Shown: positions 1 through 9,096 of the stretch, in pieces
Position numbering within the stretch: the stretch's first letter is position 1
Layout of the letters: every line of letters begins with the position of its first letter
Source of the DNA: Curvibacter sp. CHRR-16
GTDB taxonomy: Bacteria; Pseudomonadota; Gammaproteobacteria; Burkholderiales; Burkholderiaceae_C
Length of the DNA stretch: 64,000 nt
Assembly (NCBI RefSeq): GCF_018474005.1
Contig: NZ_JAHCSH010000002.1
Location: 186,001 to 250,000 of the forward strand
Direction of reading: 5' to 3'
Made by a program: the position numbers and the translations under genes
Notes under the pieces: model-generated
Databases searched by the model: none
Told to the model about the DNA's origin: nothing
Seen by the model: only the letters and a program-made list of their open reading frames with translations

Positions 1-647
1 CAGGAACCAACACCTACACCCGTAGCGATGACCCTACGGGCAAAGAGTACACCTATACCCCTGGTCAAGCCATTGGCTCTTTGGGCTCTATCACCATTCC
101 TGCCCCCAGCTCTCCCCCACCAGGAGTGCCTGCTCTGCCCGAGAATTTGCCGGAACCTCCACCGGGAGCGCCTGCGCTTTCTGACCTAGCGCCGCCACCA
201 CCACCGGATTTGACTATTCCTACGGGGCAGCCTGACAACCAGTGGAGCTTTGTGCTGCAAGGCGCGCCCAAAGCGGGCGACACCTTCACGGTTATCGACA
301 TCAAAGACCCCAAATACGGCGCCGACTACCAGCTCAACGCCGGCAACGCCCAAGCCATGATGGATTTGCGCGATGTGAAGATGTTTGACAACGGCGTCAT
401 GTCCGATGGCTACGCCAGCATGATTTCGCAAATTGGTATCCGCAGCCAAAGCGCCAAAAACGCCGCCGATGTGTCGGCCACCGTCGCAGCCAATGTGGAG
501 CGTGACCGCACCCGTGTATCGGGCGTCAACCTCGACGAAGAAGCCGCCAAGATGCTGCAATACCAGCAGGCCTACCAGGCATCAGCCAAGATGATTCAGA
601 TCGCTCAGAACATCTTTGACACCCTGATGCAGAACATGAACCGATAA
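1..647 (+). CDS. flgK: Flagellar hook-associated protein 1 (FlgK), C-terminal part
   Basis: The open frame enters from the left edge (frame starts at base 3), so only about the last 214 residues are present. FlgK is the first hook-filament junction protein, exported through the flagellar type III system. The last 90 residues are a typical FlgK/flagellin-fold helix: ground-state motif SQIGIRSQSAK, then LDEEAAKMLQYQQAYQASAK and IFDTLM near the end. Upstream, about residues 30-75 of the visible part, lies an unusual proline-rich stretch (PPPG, PEPPPG, APPPPPD) before the conserved segment QGAPKAGDTF. It is followed 20 bases later by flgL, the usual hook-junction operon. Confidence 0.93.
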   Translation, partial: GTNTYTRSDDPTGKEYTYTPGQAIGSLGSITIPAPSSPPPGVPALPENLPEPPPGAPALSDLAPPPPPDLTIPTGQPDNQWSFVLQGAPKAGDTFTVIDIKDPKYGADYQLNAGNAQAMMDLRDVKMFDNGVMSDGYASMISQIGIRSQSAKNAADVSATVAANVERDRTRVSGVNLDEEAAKMLQYQQAYQASAKMIQIAQNIFDTLMQNMNR

Positions 648-667
648 GCCGCAGCTAGAGGTACCAC

Positions 668-1924
668 ATGGCCGTCACCCCCCTCACCCGCTTAGGCTCC
701 AACAACGCATACGACAACTCGGTGCGCACTTTGGGCGCGCGCCAAAACAAGCTGGTCAACCTGCAAGAGAACCTGACCACTGGCAAAAAAGTGGTCCGCC
801 CCAGCGACGACCCCACGGGTGCCGCCCAAGCCGAGCGGGCACAGGTGCGTATCTCGCGCATTGCCACCGACCAACGGGCACTGGAAAACCAAAAGAACTC
901 CATCGCCATGGCTGAAAGCACGCTGGGCGACATCACCTCGGCGCTGCAGCGTTTTCGCGAACTGACCGTGGCCGCTGGCAGCGGCAGCGCCAGCCCCGCA
1001 GAGCGCCGCACACTGGCCATCGAAATGCAGCAACTGCGCGAGCAAGTGCTCTCGTATGCCAACCGCAAAGACACCAATGGTTTGCCACTGTTTGGTGCTT
1101 TGGGCAGTGCAGAAAACCCCTTCTCCGGCCCCAACCAACCACCGCAGGACTACCTGTTCTTGGGATTGCCCGGCCAACCCTCGTCCACCGAGCGCAGTAT
1201 TCCCAATACGGTCGATGGCGACAACGCCCTCATGCTCCAGCCCAAGCGCGATGGGGCCTACAACGTCAAGCTCTCTGACATTCCACCCGAACGCGCTCTG
1301 CGCACAGAACCGGTGAAGGTGGTGGATCCCAGCTTGGTCAACGGTTCGGGCTATACGGTCAAGATCGACAAACTCACTACCTTGGACGACGGCAGCACCG
1401 AGGTCGAATACACCCTGACCGAAGGCCCTCCAGTCAACGGCTTTACCAAAGCCGGCCTCAAGGCCAGCTACCCACCGGGCATCCCCCCTAGCATCACCAT
1501 CAGCGAGATGCCGGGCTTAAGCCTGACCCTCAGGGGCAAGATGGAAGCGGGCGACACCGTGGCCATTGATCCCAGCCCCAGCGTGTTCAGCGTCATGGAC
1601 GACGCTGTCAACGACATTGGTGATGCCGTTAATGACAACGCTGCTGCACAAGCCGTGGCCTTGGCGCTGTACAACTTGGACAAGAGCATCGAACGCGTCT
1701 CGGCCGTGCGTGGCCAAACCGGGGCTTTGCTCAACCGTGCCGACCGCATCAGCTCCAACCAAGAAGCCCGCAATGTGCAGCTTGAGGCGGATCGCTCGCG
1801 TGCCGAGGACTTGGACATGATCAAAGGTGTGGCCGAGTTCCAGAACCAGCAAACGGGCTATCAAGCCGCCTTGCAGTCCTACGCACAAACACAGAAACTC
1901 TCACTGTTTAACTACCTGAGTTGA
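668..1924 (+). CDS. flgL: Flagellar hook-associated protein 3 (FlgL)
   Basis: FlgL is the second hook-filament junction protein, assembled on top of FlgK. At 418 residues it is slightly long for the family. The N-terminal flagellin-like helix is clear (LTTGKKVVRPSDDPTGAAQA at about residues 37-56), as is the C-terminal one (EDLDMIKGVAEFQNQQTGYQ, about residues 379-398). The middle (about 150-330) is the variable exposed region. The ATG at 668 follows an AGAGG ribosome site and lies 20 bases after flgK. The next gene starts 4 bases after its stop, so they are probably cotranscribed. Confidence 0.95.
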   Translation: MAVTPLTRLGSNNAYDNSVRTLGARQNKLVNLQENLTTGKKVVRPSDDPTGAAQAERAQVRISRIATDQRALENQKNSIAMAESTLGDITSALQRFRELTVAAGSGSASPAERRTLAIEMQQLREQVLSYANRKDTNGLPLFGALGSAENPFSGPNQPPQDYLFLGLPGQPSSTERSIPNTVDGDNALMLQPKRDGAYNVKLSDIPPERALRTEPVKVVDPSLVNGSGYTVKIDKLTTLDDGSTEVEYTLTEGPPVNGFTKAGLKASYPPGIPPSITISEMPGLSLTLRGKMEAGDTVAIDPSPSVFSVMDDAVNDIGDAVNDNAAAQAVALALYNLDKSIERVSAVRGQTGALLNRADRISSNQEARNVQLEADRSRAEDLDMIKGVAEFQNQQTGYQAALQSYAQTQKLSLFNYLS

Positions 1925-1928
1925 GACC

Positions 1929-3185
1929 ATGAACCACTCCGTGCTGGGCAGCATCACCATCTCCTACCAGCCCATTTGGAATGCGGTGCGCCAGCGCAGT
2001 GGCATACAACTGACCGTAGCGCCGCACACCCAAGGGGGTATAGACGCCCAACACCTGATTGCAGCCCTACAAGAACTCTGGCCCAGCGGGCAAGAAATAC
2101 AATTGCTGCACATCACCAGCGCCACCTTGCTGCGCGACTTGCTACAACACACCCAAGAGCACCACTTTTGGTTAGAAATCCCGGATGCATGGCTAGACAA
2201 CCCTGAATACTTGGATTTGCTGGAAAAAGCACAGTCCCACGGCTTGCACTTGGTGTGGCGCGGCGCACCGGGTAGCCCAATGCGGGCCGAGTTTGGAAGC
2301 CTGTTCCACCAGCAGTTGCACGAACTGAGCACCCGCCAAGCACTGCAGGCATTGCGTGCTGCCTTGCAACAAAACCAACGCCATGAGCCATCCGCACCGC
2401 GCAGCCCCAGCATACCCAGCCCCGTGCAAGAACAAGTGCTCTACCACGGTTTGGCCAGCCAAGCCCTGCTGGAACACGCCTTAGATCAACAACAGGTGCA
2501 TGCAGTGATAGGCTGGCCCTTAGAAGAAATTCTGTACGGCTACCGCTACCGCCAAATCCAACCATCCAAAGACCAAGTTGTGGAGTTGGTGCAGGCGATT
2601 GACGCGGATGAGTCCCTAGAACGCTTGGAGTACTTGCTCGGCGTCGGTCCGCTGCTCACCTACCGCTTCTTGCGCTACGCCAATTCCGAGCAAGCGGGTC
2701 TGCGCCACGAAGTCACCACCTTGCACCAAGGCCTGATGGCCATGGGCTATGGTCGACTGCGCAGTTGGCTGCTGGAGCAAATGCCCCATGCCAGCACGGA
2801 CAACAACCTCAGCCCCATACGCCATGCCATGGTGCTGCGCGCCCACGTGATGGAACACCTGGTCGATGCTGGCATTGAAGACGAATTGCGCCGTGAAGTG
2901 TTTTTATGTGGCGTATTCTCACAAGTGGATTTGCTGCTGGGAGAGAGCCTAGGCACCGCCCTGCACCGTTTACCGCTGCCGGGGCGCATCAGCTCAGCCA
3001 TCTTGGCCAACACCGGCCCCTATGCTGCAGCACTGCAAGTGGCTGCAGCCATGGAAGGTGGGCATCCACGGCTCATTCACGAGCTATGCCAAGGGCACGG
3101 TATGCATACCGATGAGGTCAACCGCTCTGTACTGCGCGCCTTGGGCTTGACGCAGGCCCGCGCTAGCAGCCGCCAGTCGGCATAG
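1929..3185 (+). CDS. HDOD-domain signalling protein (EAL-like plus HDOD, YuxH type)
   Basis: A 418-residue protein with the layout of the YuxH family. The N-terminal half begins ISYQPIWNA, like an EAL domain entry, but has no complete set of EAL catalytic motifs, so it is probably a non-catalytic EAL remnant. The C-terminal half (about 195-400) is an HDOD domain: DESLERLEYLLGVGPLLTYR, then FLRYANS and GLMAMGYGRLRSWL, without the His-Asp metal pair of a true HD phosphohydrolase. HDOD proteins act in signalling linked to motility and c-di-GMP. Its start 4 bases after flgL suggests a flagellar role. The partner and exact function are not visible. Confidence 0.8.
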   Translation: MNHSVLGSITISYQPIWNAVRQRSGIQLTVAPHTQGGIDAQHLIAALQELWPSGQEIQLLHITSATLLRDLLQHTQEHHFWLEIPDAWLDNPEYLDLLEKAQSHGLHLVWRGAPGSPMRAEFGSLFHQQLHELSTRQALQALRAALQQNQRHEPSAPRSPSIPSPVQEQVLYHGLASQALLEHALDQQQVHAVIGWPLEEILYGYRYRQIQPSKDQVVELVQAIDADESLERLEYLLGVGPLLTYRFLRYANSEQAGLRHEVTTLHQGLMAMGYGRLRSWLLEQMPHASTDNNLSPIRHAMVLRAHVMEHLVDAGIEDELRREVFLCGVFSQVDLLLGESLGTALHRLPLPGRISSAILANTGPYAAALQVAAAMEGGHPRLIHELCQGHGMHTDEVNRSVLRALGLTQARASSRQSA

Positions 3186-3207
3186 CCACCAGCGCCCACA
3201 GCAAACA

Positions 3208-4632
3208 TTACAACGCCACCGACTCATTGTGGGGAGTCTGCGCCAAAACCAGGGCCTCAAACGCCTCCAACGATACCGGTTTGCTAAACAAATAGCCTTG
3301 GTACAAGCTGCATTGCTTGCCGTGCAGGTAATCGCGCTGCAGCGTTGTTTCTACGCCTTCTGCCACCACTTCCAAGCCCAGGTTGTGCGCCATGTGAATC
3401 AAGGTTTGGACTATCACGCTGTTGTGTCCACCTTGCTCCACACCGTGCATGAACATCTTGTCCACCTTGATCTGGTTCAGCGGCAAACGGCTCAAATGGG
3501 TAAACGAGGAGTAGCCAGTACCGAAGTCGTCCAAGGACAAGCCCACCCCCAATGTGCGCAAACCGTGCATGGTCTTGATCACCTCGTCACCGTACTCCAG
3601 CATCACGCTCTCGGTTAACTCCAGCATCAAGCTGTTGGGGACGATTTGGTGCTTTTCCACACAACTGCGCACCATGTCCACAAAACCGGGCTGCAAAAAT
3701 TGCCGTGCGCTGACGTTGACCGATAGCTGCAAGCCACCCAAAACGGGGTGTGCATCCCATGCTTTCAACTGCGCGCAAGATTGATCCAGCACCCATTGGC
3801 CCAAGCGCAAAATAAAACCACTTTCTTCCGCCAAACTGATGAAATCCAGCGGTGGCACCATGCCACGCTCGGGGTGAGTCCAGCGCAGCAGCACTTCAGC
3901 TCCCATCACGTGCCCGGCAATATTGACCTGCGGTTGGAAGTACAGCTGCAGTTGCTGGCGCTCTAGCACGTGGCGCAAATCGGTTTGCAAGCCAACCTTG
4001 TTTTGCAAGGATTGGCGCTCTTGCTCGTCGAAAAAGCACACCTTGTTGCGCCCCTGTGCCTTGGCTTGTGACAAAGCGGCCAAGGCTTGCATCAGAACGT
4101 CTATAGAAGCATCGGCTTGGGCATCTACCACCGTAATACCAATGCATGCCGACAAATAAATCTCTTGCCCATCCAAAACGAAAGGCGTGCGCAGCACATC
4201 TTGTAGCTGATTGGCTTGCTGCCACATGGCTTGGCTGGCTTGGCCATGATCGCTCCACCGCGCTTGCGGCACCACGACAAAACAATCGCCGTCTTCGCGG
4301 GCCAAAAAATCCCCAGACTGCAAGACGGACTGCATGCGATGCGCCACTTGCTGCAGCAAGCGCCCTCCCCACGCATAGCCTTGGGCTGGACGCACCTGCT
4401 TGAAGTTGTCCAAATCGACCACCATAACGGCACAAAAGCCCGGTGCTTTGCGCCACTGGTGGCGCCGTTTTTTGAGATGGCGCAACAGCAAACGCCGATT
4501 GGCATAGCCCGTGATGTCGTCCACGTAAGCCAAGGTTCCCATGGGAACGGCATACCAGCGCCACAAAACCCACAGCAAGCCTGTGCAAGCGCAGGCTATA
4601 GCAAGGAACCCCAAAGAGCCCAGTTCACTCAT
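3208..4632 (-). CDS. Membrane-anchored degenerate-GGDEF/EAL c-di-GMP phosphodiesterase
   Basis: About 474 residues. One hydrophobic segment near residues 7-25 anchors it in the inner membrane. The GGDEF domain follows (DDITGYANRR, VDLDNFK), but its signature is AREDGDCF instead of GGDEF, so cyclase activity is unlikely. The EAL domain keeps the catalytic set: EVLLRW (EAL), VNVSARQF, ELTES, DDFGTGYSS, IKVDK, VAEGVE and QGYLFSKP. The expected role is hydrolysis of c-di-GMP, perhaps with the GGDEF remnant as a GTP sensor. I chose the ATG at 4632, preceded by GGAAAG 8 bases upstream; a TTG at 4647 is also in frame. It is convergent with the flagellar/HDOD operon. Confidence 0.88.
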   Translation of the reverse strand: MSELGSLGFLAIACACTGLLWVLWRWYAVPMGTLAYVDDITGYANRRLLLRHLKKRRHQWRKAPGFCAVMVVDLDNFKQVRPAQGYAWGGRLLQQVAHRMQSVLQSGDFLAREDGDCFVVVPQARWSDHGQASQAMWQQANQLQDVLRTPFVLDGQEIYLSACIGITVVDAQADASIDVLMQALAALSQAKAQGRNKVCFFDEQERQSLQNKVGLQTDLRHVLERQQLQLYFQPQVNIAGHVMGAEVLLRWTHPERGMVPPLDFISLAEESGFILRLGQWVLDQSCAQLKAWDAHPVLGGLQLSVNVSARQFLQPGFVDMVRSCVEKHQIVPNSLMLELTESVMLEYGDEVIKTMHGLRTLGVGLSLDDFGTGYSSFTHLSRLPLNQIKVDKMFMHGVEQGGHNSVIVQTLIHMAHNLGLEVVAEGVETTLQRDYLHGKQCSLYQGYLFSKPVSLEAFEALVLAQTPHNESVAL

Positions 4633-4717
4633 TTCACAGCTTTCCAACGATACTATTTATTAGCGGGGCGAGTATAGGTGAGTGGTATGACCACTGCGCT
4701 TTGGGTACAGTCGGAAG

Positions 4718-5599
4718 ATGTTTGCCCACCTTGAAACCCTGTCCCAATATCTGCACGCTTTGTCCCTCGTCAAACTGCCGGCCAATGAGGCCCGCATGCT
4801 GCTCTTGCACCTGCTGGGACGCCCTGTGCACGAGCGTAGCTGGCTGCTCAGCCATGCCGACGACAAGCTAGAAAACCTGCTGCCAGCGGACCAACACGCT
4901 GCTTTCGACCAAGCACTGACCCAGGCCGTAGAACGCCGCTTGGCAGGCGAGCCACTGGCTTACATCGTGGGCCGCAAAGCGTTCTATGGATTGGACTTGG
5001 TGATCGATGCCCGCGTGCTAGACCCACGCCCAGATACCGAAACCCTGGTGGACTGGGCACTGCAAATACCGGCTGATGCACTGCCAGCCACGGCCCCTGT
5101 GCGGGTGCTGGACTTGGGCACCGGCAGTGGCGCCATTGCCCTGGCATTGCAGCAAGAACGACCGCAGTGGCACGTGGCGGCGGTGGACGCCAGCCATGAC
5201 GCTTTGGCCGTGGCCCGAACCAACGCCCAGCGACTGCAACTGCCGGTGCAATTGGCGCATGGCCACTGGCTGGATGCGCCCGACCTGCCACAGCAACCAT
5301 GGCACCTGATCGTGAGCAACCCGCCCTATATCCGCGACGATGACGAGCACCTGAGCGCCCTGCGCCACGAACCCCGCCAAGCCCTGAGCAGCGGCGCTGA
5401 CGGCTTGGACGACATCCGCACCATCGTGGCCCAAGCCCGCCAGCACCTGCTGCCCGGTGGCTGGCTGCTGCTGGAACACGGCTATGACCAAGCCAGCGCA
5501 GTGCGCGCCCTGCTGCAAGAAATGGGTTACCAGCATGTGCAGTCACGCTGCGATTTGGCTGGCATAGAACGTTGCACGGGCGGGCAGTGGAGGGCTTAG
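4718..5599 (+). CDS. prmC: Peptide chain release factor N5-glutamine methyltransferase
   Basis: PrmC (HemK) methylates the Gln of the GGQ motif in release factors RF1 and RF2 using S-adenosylmethionine. The length, 293 residues, is normal. The N-terminal helical domain (1-80) contains RRLAGEPLAYIVGRKAFYG; the methyltransferase core has LDLGTGSGAIAL at about 131-142 (SAM loop) and the catalytic NPPY at 201-204. The start ATG is the first in frame and begins MFAHLETLSQYL. It lies divergently from the GGDEF/EAL gene; prfA is not next to it here. Confidence 0.96.
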   Translation: MFAHLETLSQYLHALSLVKLPANEARMLLLHLLGRPVHERSWLLSHADDKLENLLPADQHAAFDQALTQAVERRLAGEPLAYIVGRKAFYGLDLVIDARVLDPRPDTETLVDWALQIPADALPATAPVRVLDLGTGSGAIALALQQERPQWHVAAVDASHDALAVARTNAQRLQLPVQLAHGHWLDAPDLPQQPWHLIVSNPPYIRDDDEHLSALRHEPRQALSSGADGLDDIRTIVAQARQHLLPGGWLLLEHGYDQASAVRALLQEMGYQHVQSRCDLAGIERCTGGQWRA

Positions 5600-5667
5600 A
5601 ACTAAGCGACAATGCAGCGCACAACTACACCTGCAACAGCAGGGTCACCGTGCGCGGAAGAGAGGCT

Positions 5668-7113
5668 ATGCAAGACACATTCAAACCCATGGAAGATGCG
5701 CCACCCCAACTGATGGAATCGGTTTTTCAACTGCAGCGCAGCACCGCGCTGGCTTGGCGCCAATCGAGTGCGGCTGAACGCATTGCGCGCCTCCAACGCC
5801 TGCGCCAATGCATATTGGAAGAACGCGACGCGCTGTACTTGGCTTTTGAGAAAGATTTCCGCAAACCCCGCGTCGAGGTCGATGCCACCGAAATCATTCC
5901 CGTGCTAGAAGAAATCCAGCACAACTGCAGCCAGCTCAAGCGCTGGATGCGCCCACACAACGTAGGTCGCACCCTGCTGACGCTGACCGAAAGTGCCAGC
6001 GTGCACTACCAGCCCAAGGGACGCTGCCTGATCATCGCGCCCTGGAACTACCCTTTTTTCCTGCTCATGGGGCCTTTGGTATCGGCACTGGCTGCGGGCA
6101 ATACGGCCATTCTCAAACCATCGGAACTGACCCCGGCCGTGAACGCTGTGATGCGCCACATCGTGGAAAACACCTTCCGCCCCAACGAAGTCGCGCTGTT
6201 CGAAGGGGGTTTGGCCACCTCACAAGCCTTGCTGGCCAAACCGTTCGACCACATCTTTTTTACCGGCTCACCAACCGTGGGCAAGCTGGTCATGGAAGCG
6301 GCCTCCAAGCACCTGGCCAGCGTAACACTGGAGCTGGGCGGCAAATCTCCCACCGTCGTGGACGCCAGTGCCGATCTGCGCCGTGCGGCCGAAACCCTGC
6401 TCTGGGGCAAATTCATCAACAACGGCCAAACCTGCGTGGCACCGGACTACGTGTACGTGCACCAGTCGGTGAAGGACGAATTCATCAAACACTGCGTGGA
6501 CGTGCTGGAACTGCGCTATGGCGACAGCCCGCAAGCCCAACAAGCCACACACGATTTAACCCGCGTGATTAGCGACCGCCACACTGCGCGCCTAGCCGGT
6601 CTGCTGGCCCACGCGGTGGACAGCGGCGCGCGCGTGCTGGCAGGGGGGCAAGTGGATGCAGATGACCGCTTCATCGCCCCCACTCTGCTCGACCATGTGC
6701 CGCCCAGTACCGCGCTGATGCAAGAAGAAATATTTGGCCCCATCCTGCCCATCATTGCCTACAGCACGCTGGGCACGGTGATAGACGCCATCAACGCGCA
6801 ACCCAAACCCTTGGCGCTGTACGTGTGGAGCCAATGCAAGGAGACAGTCGATGCACTGCTCACGCAAACCAGCTCTGGCGGGGTCTGCATCAACCACTGC
6901 GTGCTGCATGTGGCGCATGGCAAACTGCCCTTTGGGGGAGTGAACAACTCCGGCATTGGCAGCGCGCATGGTATTTTTGGGTTCAAAGCCTTCTCGCACG
7001 AGCGCGCCGTGCTGCGCGGGGGCTGGCTCAATCCCATCCAGCTATTCTTCCCACCCTACACCGGGTGGAAGAAAACCCTGCTGGGCTGGGCAGTCAAGTG
7101 GTTTGGGCGCTAA
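5668..7113 (+). CDS. Aldehyde dehydrogenase, ALDH3-like
   Basis: NAD(P)-dependent aldehyde dehydrogenase of 481 residues, short like the ALDH3/coniferyl-aldehyde class. Motifs: PWNYP (Asn about 127), TGSPTVGK (about 199-206, nucleotide site), LELGGKSP with the general base Glu about 222, and NNGQTCVAPD with the catalytic Cys about 256. The C-terminus carries two hydrophobic stretches typical of membrane-associated ALDH3. The ATG at 5668 has a strong upstream GGAAGAGAGG; longer in-frame readings into prmC lack support. The substrate is probably a medium or long-chain or aromatic aldehyde, but this cannot be settled from sequence. Confidence 0.9.
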   Translation: MQDTFKPMEDAPPQLMESVFQLQRSTALAWRQSSAAERIARLQRLRQCILEERDALYLAFEKDFRKPRVEVDATEIIPVLEEIQHNCSQLKRWMRPHNVGRTLLTLTESASVHYQPKGRCLIIAPWNYPFFLLMGPLVSALAAGNTAILKPSELTPAVNAVMRHIVENTFRPNEVALFEGGLATSQALLAKPFDHIFFTGSPTVGKLVMEAASKHLASVTLELGGKSPTVVDASADLRRAAETLLWGKFINNGQTCVAPDYVYVHQSVKDEFIKHCVDVLELRYGDSPQAQQATHDLTRVISDRHTARLAGLLAHAVDSGARVLAGGQVDADDRFIAPTLLDHVPPSTALMQEEIFGPILPIIAYSTLGTVIDAINAQPKPLALYVWSQCKETVDALLTQTSSGGVCINHCVLHVAHGKLPFGGVNNSGIGSAHGIFGFKAFSHERAVLRGGWLNPIQLFFPPYTGWKKTLLGWAVKWFGR

Positions 7114-7175
7114 CAACACCCCCAAACCAATGCGGCTTAAAGGCCTTTTAAGCCTCTAAGCCTTATCCAGCTTAC

Positions 7176-8915
7176 TCAAGCAGCTACATTTTTTGTAGCA
7201 GAGCTATCGGCTGTTACCAAGCCCAAGCGGTGCACGCCGCTGACCAGCGCCTTGATGGACGCGGTCACGATGTTGGTGTCCAAGCCCACACCAAAGCGCT
7301 CACCGGCTTGGCTGGCGACTGCGCTGGTCAACTCCACAAAGGCACAGGCTTGGGCTTCAGCGGCATCGGCGCTGGCACGGGTGGAACGCTCTTCGTAGCT
7401 GCGCACTTGCACCTTCAGACCCAGGCTGTGCAGGGCGTGCACGGCGGCGTCGATGGGGCCATTGCCCTCCCCCGTAGCCAGTACCTGCTGGCCGTTGATC
7501 TCCAGCGCCAAGCGGATGCCTTGCACGTGCGGCTTGCCAGCGGCAGCGGCGTGTTCAAACAGGTGGTGCTCCACATAGCGCACGCTGACAGCACTGGGCT
7601 GCAAGTAGGTGTCATGGAACAGCTGCCACAACTGCGGTGCGTTGATCTCGCCACCGTGCGTGTCGGTGTACTGCTGCACCTCGGCCGAGAACTCCACCTG
7701 CAAGCGGCGCGGCATGACAATGCCGTACTCCTCTTCCATCAAGTACGCCACGCCGCCTTTGCCGCTTTGGCTGTTGACACGGATGATGCTGTCGTAAGTG
7801 CGGCCCACATCGGCGGGGTCGATGGGCAAATAAGGTACCTGCCACACAGCATTCGCGCCTGCCGCCTTTTGAGCAGCAAAGCCTTTCTTGATGGCGTCCT
7901 GGTGAGAGCCACTGAATGCAGTAAAGACCAAGTCGCCCACATAAGGGTGACGAGGGTGGATGGGTAACTGGGTGCAGTGCTCGACGGTGCGGGCAATGGC
8001 GTTGATGTCGGAAAAGTCCAATTGCGGATCAACGCCTTGGGTATAGAGGTTCAGGGCCAGCGTGACCAAGTCCACGTTGCCAGTGCGCTCGCCATTGCCG
8101 AACAAGCAGCCTTCCACGCGGTCGGCACCGGCGAGCAAGCCCAGCTCGGCAGCGGCCACGGCGGTGCCGCGGTCGTTGTGGGGGTGCAGGCTCAGCACAA
8201 TGCTCTCGCGGTACTGCAAGTGGGTGTGCATCCACTCGATCTGGTCGGCATAGCCGTTGGGGCCAGACACTTCCACGGTGGCAGGCAGGTTGATGATGAC
8301 TTTGTTCTGCGGTGTGGCCCCCCACTCGGCGCAGACTGCGTCCACCACTTCACGGGCAAATTCGAGTTCGGTGCTGGTAAACACCTCAGGGCTGTACTGC
8401 AACACCCACTCGGTCTGTGGTTGCTGGGCGCACAACTCCTTGATCTGGCGCACGGATGCCACGGCCAGATCTTTCACCTCGGTTTTGCTCATGCCAAACA
8501 CCACGTCACGGAAGACAGGTGCGGTGGCGTTGTACACGTGCACGATGGCGCGGCGCGCGCCTTGCAGCGACTCCATGGTGCGGCGAATCAGGTGCTCGCG
8601 CGCCTGGGTCAGCACCTCGATGGTCACATCCTGCGGCACATGGCCGCCGGTGATGAGTTCGCGCACAAAGTCAAAGTCGGTTTGCGACGCGCTGGGAAAG
8701 CCGACCTCGATTTCTTTGAGGCCAATCTGGCACAGGGTGCGGAACATGCGCATCTTGCGCTCGGCGTTCATGGGCTCAAACAGCGCTTGGTTGCCATCGC
8801 GCAAGTCGGTGCTCATCCAGATAGGCGCCTTGTCCAGCACCTTGCTGGGCCATTGGCGGTTGGCCAAGGGCACGCTCTGGAATGGGCGGTATTTCTGGGC
8901 GGGCTGCTTGAGCAT
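7176..8915 (-). CDS. leuA: 2-isopropylmalate synthase (long type)
   Basis: First committed step of leucine synthesis: acetyl-CoA plus 2-oxoisovalerate to 2-isopropylmalate. At 579 residues it belongs to the longer LeuA type 2. The catalytic TIM barrel has MSTDLRDGNQAL (about 34-45), a DRGTAVAAAELG segment after the metal site HPHND, and GNGERTGN; the C-terminal allosteric domain (about 440-560) binds leucine. The ATG follows AGGAAA. Upstream there is no obvious leucine-rich leader peptide, but a palindrome sits in the promoter region (separate entry). The last codons contain a 17-base palindrome of a dispersed family. Confidence 0.96.
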   Translation of the reverse strand: MLKQPAQKYRPFQSVPLANRQWPSKVLDKAPIWMSTDLRDGNQALFEPMNAERKMRMFRTLCQIGLKEIEVGFPSASQTDFDFVRELITGGHVPQDVTIEVLTQAREHLIRRTMESLQGARRAIVHVYNATAPVFRDVVFGMSKTEVKDLAVASVRQIKELCAQQPQTEWVLQYSPEVFTSTELEFAREVVDAVCAEWGATPQNKVIINLPATVEVSGPNGYADQIEWMHTHLQYRESIVLSLHPHNDRGTAVAAAELGLLAGADRVEGCLFGNGERTGNVDLVTLALNLYTQGVDPQLDFSDINAIARTVEHCTQLPIHPRHPYVGDLVFTAFSGSHQDAIKKGFAAQKAAGANAVWQVPYLPIDPADVGRTYDSIIRVNSQSGKGGVAYLMEEEYGIVMPRRLQVEFSAEVQQYTDTHGGEINAPQLWQLFHDTYLQPSAVSVRYVEHHLFEHAAAAGKPHVQGIRLALEINGQQVLATGEGNGPIDAAVHALHSLGLKVQVRSYEERSTRASADAAEAQACAFVELTSAVASQAGERFGVGLDTNIVTASIKALVSGVHRLGLVTADSSATKNVAA

Positions 8916-8966
8916 GGCAATTTCCTACTGTGTTTGTAAAGCCGTTTGGCTGATGTAGGAACTATA

Positions 8967-8981
8967 GCGAACAAAGTTCGC
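8967..8981 (-). promoter_or_regulatory. Perfect palindrome in the probable leuA promoter
   Basis: GCGAAC-AAA-GTTCGC, a 6-3-6 perfect inverted repeat about 55 bases upstream of leuA. On the minus strand it lies between a possible -35 (TTTTGT) and a -10 (TATAGT, just downstream), with 16 bases between them. That position fits an operator for a repressor. The regulator is unknown. Confidence 0.4.
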
Positions 8982-9030
8982 AACAAAATTGCCAAATCAA
9001 GCTCAAAAGAGCAGAAGCACCAAACAAAAT

Positions 9031-9054
9031 AGCCGAAAAATTGCTTCTTCGGCT
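9031..9054 (-). terminator. Rho-independent terminator after slyD
   Basis: A hairpin with the arms AGCCGAA and TTCGGCT, extended by partial A/T pairing in the loop. On the minus strand it is followed by ATTTTGTTT. It lies 42 bases beyond the slyD stop and before the leuA promoter region. Confidence 0.6.
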
Positions 9055-9096
9055 ATTAGCTGTTTTTGCCACCTATGACAGGGGCAGTTTATTGCG

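Noticed and set aside
7977..8939. 320-codon open frame on the plus strand within leuA
   Set aside because: Antisense to leuA with His/Val/Gln-rich composition typical of shadow frames.
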